22,270 bases of DNA from Paracoccaceae bacterium (GTDB lineage Bacteria; Pseudomonadota; Alphaproteobacteria; Rhodobacterales; Rhodobacteraceae): contig JAFIEC010000337.1 in the NCBI GenBank assembly GCA_020832725.1, positions 1 to 22,270 on the forward strand. The letters run 5' to 3'. The position numbers were made by a program, and so were the translations under genes. The notes beneath the pieces were generated by a model. The model did not search any database and was not told the origin of the DNA. It worked only from the letters and a program-made list of their open reading frames with translations. Shown one piece after another: positions 18,701 to 22,270 of this stretch (the stretch's first letter is position 1; every line of letters begins with the position of its first letter).

Positions 18701-21700
18701 TTCGCGGATGCCGGGCTGCGGCGTGACGCCGATATAGTTACCGGCATCGGTCATGGCGATCAGGGTAAAGTCGCCCTCGAAGGTATGATGCACCCGGGCG
18801 CGAATGGTGGTGACATAGCTTTCCCCCGGGGCAAGGGCGGCGGTGCGCAGCGTCCCCTGCGGAATGCGCAATTCCAGCGGATCGGGATGCAGCAGCAGAT
18901 GGCTGCCCGGCTCGATACTGCCCGAGCGCGACAGGAACAGCCGGTCAAGCCAGCCCTCGGGCGTCCGGGCCGTGGCACTGCCGTTGTTGCGCACCTCGAT
19001 CTCGACCTCGAAGACCTCGCCCGCGACGATGCTTGCAGGCGCATCGAACCGCTCGATCACAAGATCGGGGAAATCCGCCACCAGAGTGACCCGCTCTCCG
19101 AAGATGTTGCCGGAGCGCCAGTCGTCATAGGCCCGGTTGACGAAGTTGAACCCCAGCCCGCCGCCGAAGCCCGTCGAACTGATCTCGAAGTAATTGCTGT
19201 CGGGATAGGAACCGTTCTGGCGGACGTTCACCTGCGGGTTGTTCGCCCGTACATGGATGCGGTAGTCGCCCGGCGTGACATTTGTGGGGATGTCGATCGT
19301 GACCGTGCGGGTATAGCTCTCGCCCGCCGCCAGACCGCCCGGAAGCTCCACCCTCTCAAAGCCGAGAGCGCGCAGCATGTCGTCGCCCGGACCCGCCGAC
19401 AGCCAGAACTGGTCGATGACACGGCGGGTGCCGGGCCACAGGTCGCGGGGCGACAGGTTGGTGACGGTATAGCTGAACTCCACGCTCTCGCCGATGGTCA
19501 GCGGGCCGTCCGGCAGGGTCAGGTCGGTGACCACCAGATCGGTGAAAAGGTCGTCGAAACGCTCGTCCAGATAGGCGATGTCGTTGTCGCGGTCCGCATC
19601 ACCCGGCGCCACCGCCCGCAGCGTGACATAGCTGCCCTTCACATGGGGGCCGACCATCATGCGCCGCGTCTCGGTGTAGCTTTCGCCCGGGCGCAGTTCG
19701 GGCGCGTTCATCGATCTTTCTTGTGCTGTCCAGAAATCGAAATTGTAGGTCTCGCCGGTGCCCGCCGGGCTGTCCGAGATGTCGAGGAACCAGCCCCATT
19801 CGCCCTCTCGCAGCGTGGTCTGGCCCCGGTTCTCGAAGGACAGGGTGAAATCCCACTCCACACCGTCGGTGCCCGGCACCTCTGCCGCCGAGACCGAAAC
19901 CGCCGCCACATCGGCGCGCAGAACGGGCGCGGGGCGGCCGATGACGATGACCTCGCCGGTCACCCCGCCGCCGGCCTTGAAGTTGTTGCTGTCGGGTGTG
20001 GCCGGGTCGTCGGGGTTCACGTTCTGCGAGAAGGTCCGCTCGGGCTCCGCCCCGAACGGATCCACCCAGGGGGTGATGAACCAGCGCCCCGTCTCGAGGT
20101 AGTCGGGGATCACCACCTGCGTGGTCACGTCATAGCCCGCGCCCGGCCCCATCAGCCCGGTGGTGCGGGTGGTCGTGGACAGGAGCAGATCGCCCGCGCT
20201 GGCCGCAGGCCGCGGGCGGGTGCGGTCGCGGGTCAGCCAGATCTGCTCTACCTGCGCCGCGTTGCGGGTGGCGGCCTCGCCAAGGTTGCTGACGGTATAG
20301 GAGACGGTGGCGGTCGCGCCTGCCAGAACCTGATCGGGGGCCCGCACATCGCTCACGACCAGATCGGCCAGGGGCGCGGGCTCCACCTCGATGGGAATGG
20401 CAAGGCGGTTGTTGGAGACGGCAAGGTTCTCGTCCAGCGGGCGACCGGACGCCGAGGGCCCCCAGTTCGCCTCGACGATCAGCCACAGCTGGCCCGCAGC
20501 GGTGATCGGCAGGACGATTTCGATCGGGTCGGAGACATAGCTCTCGCCGGATGCAAGCGCCGAAGGGTTGTCCAGACGGATCGCATCCGGAATGACCAGC
20601 GACGCATCAGGGCTTGCCGACAGAAGCACCCTGTCGGTCCATCGTCCATCGGCGGGCACATCGCCGATATTCTCGACCGTGAAGGTCAGGGTCACGGTAT
20701 CGCCCGCCTTCACATTGGCGGGTGCGGTGATGGCCGTCACCTCGAGATCGGGCCGGGCCAGCGCCTCCACCAGCAGCACACCGGCGATCTTGTTGTCGTC
20801 GCGCCCGCCTGGCGGTTCGACGAATATCTGGTTGGGGATGCCCGTGACTTCGACCTCGATCGTGCCGCCCTGCGCGATGCCCGCCACCGTGGCGCTGTCG
20901 ATCCGGATGCTGCGCAGACGCTCCTGTCCCGGGGCCAGCGCGCCGCCATGCTCGCTGACGATCTCGGCCAGCACGCTGGAGGAGAACCCGCTGCCGGGGT
21001 TGGGCACGAAGCGCACCACCTCCCTGAAGGGATAGAACGTCGTGGCCGCGCCGACATTCGACAATCGCCACGCGATGTCGAGCACCTCGCCCTCGACCAG
21101 GAGCGGCGGCAATTCCAGCGCGTCCACGCGCAGGTCGGGCAGGTCGGCGGCGGTGACCGTGACCTCCGGCCCTGCGGCGACATTGTTGTCGCGGAACAGC
21201 TCGTAGACGCCCTTGTCGGCATTGGTCTCGACCTCGATGCGATAGAGCGCCGGAGACGCAAAGACAGGCACCTCGAACTCGAGCGTTGCAACATAGCTGC
21301 CACCGGGGCCCAGCACGAGCGGGGCCACGCGCGCCTTTGCCGGGCCGCTAGTTGAGCCGGGGAGCAGGCCGCCACCTGTGCCGGGGACAAGGGGAACCAG
21401 CCGCACTCGGTCCACGATCCGGCCAGGGGAGAAGAGCGCCTCGGCGGTGGAGAGAGAGCCCACGTTCTCCACCACCCATTGCACGCGCAGCGTCTGGCCT
21501 GCGGTGACGGTGTCGAGATCGGCGGTGACGTCCCGGACCGCCAGATCGGCATGGGGCCCACGGGACAGCACGATCTGGCGGGCCTCCACAACGGGGACGG
21601 CGCCCGCGCCCTGAAAGACCGCGCCGCCGGTATCCACACGAAGCTCGACCGTATAGACCCCGTCGTTGACGGCAAAGCTGATCTCTTCGCTGCGCGCATA

Positions 21701-22270
21701 GGCCTCACCCGCCGCCAGGACACCGTCGCGGGCAAAGCGGCCCAGCAGCGTCTCCTGCCCCGTTGCGCTGATCAGCCAAAGCTCGTCGTGCCACGCGGTT
21801 GCACGGCTGTCGGCGATACCGTCGTTGCGCACCTCCCAGCCGAAGACCCCCTGAAAGAAGGTGCCGCGCAATTCCGCCGGCGACGAGAAGCTGACGATGC
21901 TCAGATCGGGATAATCGGTGTCGGCCACGGCGATGGCGCGGCTGGCGATGTTGTTCCCGCCAAGCCCGCCCCCTTCCAGAAGCGCGCCGTCGCTGTTGAC
22001 CTGCACCACCAGAAACAGCGCCCCCGCAACCCCCAGCGGCAGCTCGGCGGTGATCGTCTCGACGCGCGTATCGCCCGCAGCCAGAGGGCCGGTGCGCGCC
22101 ACATCGGCCACCCGCACGGCATCGGCGCCCAGCGTGCCGTCGGGGCTGAGCCAGAGCGTATCGGTCCAGCCCCCCAGCGCATCGAAGGCCGCGGCGTTCT
22201 GAACCTCGTAGGAGATGCTGACCGGACTGCCTGCGGTGCCCGCATCGGGGCCCGAGAGCGCCCCGACCAC
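9590..22270 (-). CDS. Giant multi-domain surface/adhesin-type protein, upstream part (5' partial, frame broken at its 3' end)
   Basis: This frame enters from the right edge already in coding sense, so its start codon lies outside the window. It runs 4,226 codons to a TGA at 9590-9592. Seen in order: eleven CARDB-like repeats, PPC-like and TIG-like sandwiches, a composite segment with helices, an FN3-like domain, a six-bladed propeller, SbsA-type Ig, nine He_PIG/cadherin-like repeats, and an RHS-type N-terminal segment. Coding quality is lost after about 9785: the last 64 residues are rich in Pro, Arg and Cys (five Cys), whereas I saw no Cys in the roughly 4,160 residues before. The true protein therefore continues in the other phase (entry 1-9784). 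By family knowledge these modules are extracellular and mediate adhesion or matrix contacts. Export route and ligand cannot be read here. No gene name is recognised. Confidence 0.9.
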   Translation of the reverse strand: MVGALSGPDAGTAGSPVSISYEVQNAAAFDALGGWTDTLWLSPDGTLGADAVRVADVARTGPLAAGDTRVETITAELPLGVAGALFLVVQVNSDGALLEGGGLGGNNIASRAIAVADTDYPDLSIVSFSSPAELRGTFFQGVFGWEVRNDGIADSRATAWHDELWLISATGQETLLGRFARDGVLAAGEAYARSEEISFAVNDGVYTVELRVDTGGAVFQGAGAVPVVEARQIVLSRGPHADLAVRDVTADLDTVTAGQTLRVQWVVENVGSLSTAEALFSPGRIVDRVRLVPLVPGTGGGLLPGSTSGPAKARVAPLVLGPGGSYVATLEFEVPVFASPALYRIEVETNADKGVYELFRDNNVAAGPEVTVTAADLPDLRVDALELPPLLVEGEVLDIAWRLSNVGAATTFYPFREVVRFVPNPGSGFSSSVLAEIVSEHGGALAPGQERLRSIRIDSATVAGIAQGGTIEVEVTGIPNQIFVEPPGGRDDNKIAGVLLVEALARPDLEVTAITAPANVKAGDTVTLTFTVENIGDVPADGRWTDRVLLSASPDASLVIPDAIRLDNPSALASGESYVSDPIEIVLPITAAGQLWLIVEANWGPSASGRPLDENLAVSNNRLAIPIEVEPAPLADLVVSDVRAPDQVLAGATATVSYTVSNLGEAATRNAAQVEQIWLTRDRTRPRPAASAGDLLLSTTTRTTGLMGPGAGYDVTTQVVIPDYLETGRWFITPWVDPFGAEPERTFSQNVNPDDPATPDSNNFKAGGGVTGEVIVIGRPAPVLRADVAAVSVSAAEVPGTDGVEWDFTLSFENRGQTTLREGEWGWFLDISDSPAGTGETYNFDFWTAQERSMNAPELRPGESYTETRRMMVGPHVKGSYVTLRAVAPGDADRDNDIAYLDERFDDLFTDLVVTDLTLPDGPLTIGESVEFSYTVTNLSPRDLWPGTRRVIDQFWLSAGPGDDMLRALGFERVELPGGLAAGESYTRTVTIDIPTNVTPGDYRIHVRANNPQVNVRQNGSYPDSNYFEISSTGFGGGLGFNFVNRAYDDWRSGNIFGERVTLVADFPDLVIERFDAPASIVAGEVFEVEIEVRNNGSATARTPEGWLDRLFLSRSGSIEPGSHLLLHPDPLELRIPQGTLRTAALAPGESYVTTIRARVHHTFEGDFTLIAMTDAGNYIGVTPQPGIREGSVRASSASHDVKEGPGEGNNTAARAITVVPAARPELIITELSLPDRIVAGEDVRLTYTIANEGADLSDPTQRIALELAFAPAGGDPGAGIEATLPRQQIMLDAIPGGGSVSGEIVFRVPVSVVPDVYVLRMRVDPPLRGPFGEILETPRGEAEGARFVPVTIELPPPADLLPGNVLAPTAMVPGERATITWTVRNDSDVTVSGPWTDVLYLSRDATLDVSDVVMGRLEYNVTLAPGEEAQLSLNVDVPPVQEGPWRVLVRTDVFNEVYEGAGVANNVAAAALLSSVTVPALPIGTDVALSLAPGQQRLYRIDAPLGQTLEVRATAGASGAAPALFMAQDRAATRSDFDLSDFAIPGAAARVVVPGTTPGAYYLLVRAGDTPVSTTLRASLLPLAISGVSVERVGAGAFVTATITGAQFDAGAIPRLSRPGATAFEPVAWQVLDSTRIVATFDLTGAPLGLYDVSVTNRSGARVTLPYRVMVEPPQSPEVGVAINGPRVVTTTDILVDFPILVRNAANIDAPYVHFQTWQADFDINLIIARETPEGELTRGWRNWSSVGLRGAPGAGNATLFAELDPTMEIGRRTIATGYVFDLAPGQSAATTLVEHVYPRTVFNTLSDEELASLPFNGWVGVSATPLTRAEFVAHQSDIARGLRRAILDDSTAGPSLLALAADEALWVRLYLAGLEEAGVLRPEANVPAVREAPLIASLLSQIGASVTLGPLGSAVQASGGAPAFFDRLVNLYRDAPPLRDALILPTETTVDYNSNAMPQPGMAALGMSAPTAFMTRDYLMRLPDVIEGQGSGLSDEMLRALGPAGLGRGALSAFSLREYLRTEGLSDGSALMTGPRVADTGGFVPLGRDLPYTIGLVNEDPFDHVRELRVAVEIDRDLDAGSFALGDLRLGDIEIPVPAGSWGYQRDFDFTESRGFILRVSAAINVFDRPETATWLIQAIDPETGDVIRDPNRGFLAPGATAEMGYTLRLAPADLSGAPVSAEARILIDDRPDIAARAPEVRADARLPSSTLAVTDLGGGVHELLWQGTDDMALSHVSLYVAEDGGSFRLIAPRLEGGSDAFLFEGEAGKTYRFASLATDLAGNREVPQGGARLPADGPAPDLGAPARVEGATAETPLVRVPVEIPLNPLFAWALSGARSPYVSPGAPTEFGRVGDPFVAEGFATGIPGSGAGLGPLALAEAPDGTVLIVGGATRNALWRMEPEGGPANDPLRFLDFPVYDLAFDAAGRLWAATGGGPLLQLDPVSGEIIGRFGDEMGLAIAPDPSGEALYVAGIEGLYRFDIATGSFTLISRDLDLRLGSLAVGPDGAVWGITWPDRNRVVRLGESGRVETVAQSSAQLDSIAFGAPGTALENLAIISANDAGDGSGGALYLLEPASGRFALIAGQGTRADAVIATADGRILVSKSGQVDLVVPVRAPEVVEITPEEGAVALAPLPFVQVTFDQPMYLGATDEPGSVLNPAHFVLRNESGDITRPDFVVWDAASRTAFLGLSGLPVGGWTLEIAPALLSAYRVPLGEEVTHGFEIAADLSALIDIEILNTRFDRASGLVSYDVRVTNVSERELRLPFLLALGGEATGGRLPLDIDGVSGDGRFLIDLSGNLAEGGRLAPGASTTASTVRLAATERRTSDFVLGVVGGHGDNVAPIVISQPPLEAALGEVWRYEVISFDEDGDRVFHALRNAPDGMTIDPLSGLIEWTPGPGAKAATEVVVHVFDTLGAGSLQRFTIAVENGNSAPVFGPAPTDMIVREGDLLELELRAVDPDGDRVILLADGLPPGATFDAATGTLRWVPAAGQAGLYTDLRITATDGQAETRLSLPIRVLGARPAPVLDAPAERSVREGERIVIRLSAEGAPGAQLRFGVGGDGLPTGASLDAETGIFSWTPGFDQADTYNLLFTVSDGETVTARRSTITVTPENGAPIFLGLDGWAALTGEEIVIPLSVIDPDNPRYRPPQRGADGELVERAGNPAPSMVVTPVSGLPEGAVFDPDTWELRWTPRPDQWGRFDIVLAATDDGAGTGVPITTEATLSIEVRAQNAPPVIEPVPALELDEGEGLSVTLRATDPEGGPVTLALENALGLRLPDFVAFADNGDGTGTLTLAPGTGARGLYGLRLVARDAGTPGGDGADAAEARLSFALTVTPVNAPPLVDDLPDALAILGSEMVLPVGILDLDGDVLEIVLEGLPGAVVEETSTPGLFRIRWTPMPEDLGTRTATLTVQEEGADPARAVTRSFQVTTRTSNAAPVLSYPGAQEVAAGSTLELTLQGFDLDGDTLRYGARNLPRGATLDSATGVFRWTPDRLQGGTREIVFTVSDGAATVEMMVPVTVTVPNSAPVFSPLPDRIARESGLLEVALNVIDPEGHLFRLDIIEAPETAFLTSTPLADERLLVWRPDFGDAGLHRFTLRAIDEKGAESTISFEVEVRAVNRPPAVTLPPLQAVVGEEFRHQVNATDPDGDVLAFALEDAPEGMVIDPASGEIVWTPLPGQAGDAGFVLRVDDGTVTRRLAGVVGVARAPLAPELRLEFTPAFPALPGQPVAIRPVISGATLVSLSVAGTELTPGPTGAATFTPATPGRLDVVLVAEAPDGTRHTLTEALRVRDPADREAPVLDLDELPDGGRITAPTEVRGTVLDANLDFWRVTLAPRGAAPGAEVVLGAGTGPISGVLATLDPGLMADGFYTLRVEARDIGGRRVLREAAVEIAQPDKPARLMLAETDALVNLDGFALEMVRQYDSFAPGTGQRGSLGAGWSFAGIDLDLRSELDGVVSSAFGLFPPLRLGTGVNLALPDGGRATFSFVPEVTEHAGMRYITPAWVSDDAPGWRLETPMALLRDANGRYFDASSGAPYNPAAHGEGTNYILTAADGRFWGIDSTRGVTRMGDGAGNVVNVTSTGLTGRDGTRVDFERDSHGMIRAVHLPDGTSLRYLRDASGQLVLARGAGDEGSRYGYDAAGLLTHSVTPGAGGTTGIAARACPRPVPSPPIWAGCAIWPGAPPRGPSRRTVPVWPRSSCPERSPAPPRAACSCGWT
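9775..9800 (-). other. Apparent -1 frame shift (one missing G in the coding strand)
   Basis: Upstream sense ends in YGYDAAGLLTHSVTPGAGG and downstream sense begins DHWDRGPGVPAARAIAADL in a phase shifted by -1. The coding strand here reads GGC GGG ACC ACT. With one extra G in the run (+ strand 9782-9784) it becomes GGC GGG GAC CAC TGG and the two halves join without a stop. No canonical slippery heptamer (X XXY YYZ) is present, so programmed shifting is less likely than an undercalled homopolymer or a genuine deletion. The exact base cannot be placed better than the short stretch of C runs at 9782-9800. Confidence 0.8.
9785..10550 (-). other. RHS/YD-type N-terminal segment, truncated
   Basis: The sequence reads DGFALEMVRQYDSFAPGTGQ, RGSLGAGWSF, then LPDGGRATFSF, YILTAADGRFWGID, DGTRVDFERDSHG, LPDGTSLRYLRDASGQL and SRYGYDAAGLLTH. 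This is the opening of an RHS-type shell: a R-x-Y-D-S...G-x-G-W-S/R signature followed by YD-like strands. True RHS proteins carry many YD repeats, a core DPxGxx(18)DPxG cleavage region and a variable toxin tip. None of these follows here. The segment stops at the frame break and gives way to a dockerin-like pair. Confidence 0.7.
10555..11125 (-). other. Two Ig-like linker domains before the RHS-type segment
   Basis: The first (11125-10860) contains AIRPVISGATLVSLSVAGTE and TPATPGRLDVVLVAEAPDGT. The second (10850-10555) contains GGRITAPTEVRGTVLDANLD and DGFYTLRVEARDIGGR. The second pattern, asking what changes a state would give and closing with Y-x-L-R-V-x-A-x-D, is the usual Ig-like module placed just upstream of RHS/YD segments. 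Confidence 0.6.
11110..13735 (-). repeat. Nine tandem He_PIG/cadherin-like repeats
   Basis: Nine units each pair a D-x-D-G-D (or E-G) calcium-type strand with a closing G-x-x-x-D-x-x-T-G-x-x-x-W-T-P core. Examples are LPPGATFDAATGTLRWVP, LPTGASLDAETGIFSWTP, LPRGATLDSATGVFRWTP and APEGMVIDPASGEIVWTP. Units four, five, six and eight are degenerate in this core, and unit four carries an insertion (RYRPPQRGADGELVERAG). Between units stands N-x-A-P-x-F or N-x-P-P. By family knowledge these are putative Ig (He_PIG) and cadherin-like folds, often calcium-binding, in extracellular proteins. Confidence 0.87.
13760..14085 (-). other. Beta-sandwich linker domain
   Basis: The segment reads IDIEILNTRFDRASGLVSYD, then VRVTNVSERELRLPFLLAL, with a closing LAPGASTTASTVRL. 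The N-x-x-x-D-x-x-T/S-G and the V-x-x-x-N-x-S motif resemble domains described for comparing sets of conserved vs varied motifs in bacterial surface proteins. I give it no family name. It leads into the He_PIG tandem. Confidence 0.45.
14090..14410 (-). other. SbsA/Big_5-type Ig-like domain
   Basis: The opening VVEITPEEGAVALAPLPFVQ is followed by VTFDQPM, then a strand ending GWTLEIAPALLSA. The V-x-x-x-x-P-x-x-G...V-x-F-x-x-P-M pattern is the hallmark of the SbsA Ig-like (Big_5) domain found in surface-layer and adhesin proteins. Confidence 0.7.
14415..15190 (-). other. First beta-propeller (about six blades, NHL/SMP-30 style)
   Basis: Six blade cores can be read at about 40-residue spacing: LALAEAPDGTVLIVGG, VYDLAFDAAGRLWAATGG, MGLAIAPDPSGEALYVAG, LGSLAVGPDGAVWGITW, LDSIAFGAPGTALENLAII, and ADAVIATADGRILVS. 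The x-x-A-x-x-P-D-G-x-L/V-W/Y pattern is that of NHL/SMP-30-like propellers. Such domains bind ligands or partners. No catalytic residues can be claimed from sequence alone. Confidence 0.7.
15395..15640 (-). other. Fibronectin type III-like domain
   Basis: The segment has LLWQGTDDMALSHVSLYVAE followed by GKTYRFASLATDLAGNRE. The W...D...G pattern with a closing Y-x-F-x-S-x-A-x-D-x-A-G-N is typical of FN3-like modules in bacterial surface proteins. It stands just before the first propeller. Confidence 0.6.
15685..16125 (-). other. Conserved beta domain of large surface proteins (unnamed)
   Basis: The segment reads LPYTIGLVNEDPFDHVRELR, then LDAGSFALGDLRLGDIEIPV, then ATWLIQAIDPETGDVI and DPNRGFLAP. 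As far as I recall, this order (a fluid-like strand, a D-L-x-x-x-x-F-x-x-G-D block, then a W-x-x-x-A-I-D-P-x-T-G block) recurs in giant bacterial secreted proteins. I cannot attach a named family with certainty. It links the helical insertion to the FN3-like domain. Confidence 0.5.
16130..17240 (-). other. Composite segment: beta strands followed by a helical insertion, no family recognised
   Basis: The first part (to about 16865) is beta-rich, with AINGPRVVTTTDILVDFPIL and WRNWSSVGLRGAPGAGNATL. From about 16860 it turns helical, beginning TLSDEELASLPFNGW and continuing with LLALAADEALWVRLYLAGLE, FFDRLVNLYRDAPPLRDALI and MTRDYLMRLPDVIEG. Roughly 240 residues of helix-forming sequence are thus set inside an otherwise all-beta protein. 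I do not recognise a family. The local use of a TCA codon near 16830 and the richer A/T content make it stand out slightly from its neighbours. Confidence 0.5.
17245..17520 (-). other. IPT/TIG-like Ig domain
   Basis: The strand order matches TIG domains: ISGVSVERVGAGAFVTATIT, then G-x-x-F, then STRIVATFDLTGAPLGLYDV and VTNRSG. TIG domains are Ig-like modules of cell-surface proteins. The pairing of a PPC-like and a TIG-like module after CARDB repeats marks the switch from the repetitive stalk to the more varied middle of the protein. Confidence 0.6.
17520..17845 (-). other. PPC-like (bacterial pre-peptidase C-terminal) beta domain
   Basis: The segment contains LAPGQQRLYRIDAPLGQTLE, followed about 60 residues on by VVVPGTTPGAYYLLVRAG. 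Polar start, a Y-R-I-D strand and a closing G-x-Y-Y-L-L-V-R are the usual marks of PPC domains, which accompany secreted enzymes and adhesins. It directly follows the last CARDB repeat and precedes a TIG-like domain. The assignment rests on pattern only. Confidence 0.6.
17850..22270 (-). repeat. Eleven tandem CARDB-like repeats (first one partial)
   Basis: Each unit opens with a pattern like P-D-L-x-V-x-x-x-x-x-P and then x-G-x-x-x-x-x-x-V-x-N-x-G. Units begin near 21918, 21560, 21148, 20759, 20373, 19925, 19548, 19078, 18606 and 18200, plus the unit cut by the right edge. Examples are RPDLEVTAITAPANVKAGD and LADLVVSDVRAPDQVLAG. Many later carry W-x-D-x-x-x-L-S, then L-A-P-G-x-S-Y, then N-N at the end. 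Spacing is about 360-480 bases, and units are strongly diverged at the DNA level. CARDB (cell adhesion related domain found in bacteria) is an Ig-like fold of surface and secreted proteins. Here the units probably form a rod or stalk. Confidence 0.85.

Noticed and set aside
16880..21355. A 1,491-codon open frame on the + strand
   Set aside because: It is the same in-register mirror effect opposite the CARDB repeats. The repeated low-complexity composition mirrors the sense protein.
1..22270. RTX nonapeptide repeats (GGxGxDxLx)
   Set aside because: I saw no tandem array of this motif in either coding phase. If there is one it lies beyond the left edge.

Overview
The whole 22.3 kb window lies inside one giant gene read on the minus strand. 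It reads from the right edge (5' side of the gene) to the left edge (3' side), and neither the start codon nor the stop codon is present. About 7,420 codons are visible. There is no intergenic gap, promoter, terminator, RNA gene, mobile element or CRISPR array that I can support. The product reads as a very large extracellular, multi-domain surface or adhesin-type protein made of Ig-like and other beta-sandwich modules, with a few enzyme-like and helical modules spliced in. I saw no cysteine in the credible reading frame on either side of the break described below, which fits a secreted protein. The DNA is very GC-rich, with a strong avoidance of TTA, CTA and TCA codons. This suits a high-GC proteobacterium, perhaps an alphaproteobacterium of the Rhodobacterales, but the organism is inferred only from composition and protein style.

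The frame is broken once. From 22270 down to about 9785 the protein is read in one minus-strand phase (codon low coordinate = 2 mod 3). Near 9782-9784, in a C run on the + strand (a G run in the gene), sense passes to another phase (low coordinate = 0 mod 3), which then stays open to the left edge. One missing base in that G run restores a continuous protein. As written, the first frame ends 64 codons later at a TGA at 9590-9592. This is either a sequencing or assembly undercall or a real 1-bp deletion.

Layout in gene order: eleven tandem CARDB-like repeats (22270-17850); a PPC-like and a TIG-like sandwich (17845-17245); a composite segment with a helical insertion (17240-16130); a conserved beta domain and an FN3-like domain (16125-15395); a first six-bladed propeller (15190-14415); SbsA-like Ig and a linked sandwich (14410-13760); nine He_PIG/cadherin-like repeats (13735-11110); two Ig-like linkers (11125-10555); an RHS-type N-terminal segment (10550-9785); the frame break; a beta module with a dockerin-like pair (9779-9306); cadherin-like and BIG2-like domains (9290-8465); a ZU5-like domain (8465-8020); a hydrophobic segment (7985-7860); a TIG-like region (7835-7290); a second propeller (7300-5950); a beta-sandwich (5900-5300); a degenerate alpha/beta-hydrolase-like domain (5290-4060); a jelly-roll domain split by a coiled coil and a long helical insert (3950-2520); a snapalysin/matrixin-like zinc peptidase (2410-1990); a second jelly roll (1960-1435); and a cadherin/PKD/Big series running off the left edge (1432-1).

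Together the modules suggest a long filamentous surface protein carrying binding modules (CARDB, jelly rolls, dockerin-like calcium loops) and an embedded peptidase. Secretion signals, type I secretion partners and any RTX tail would lie outside the window and cannot be judged here.
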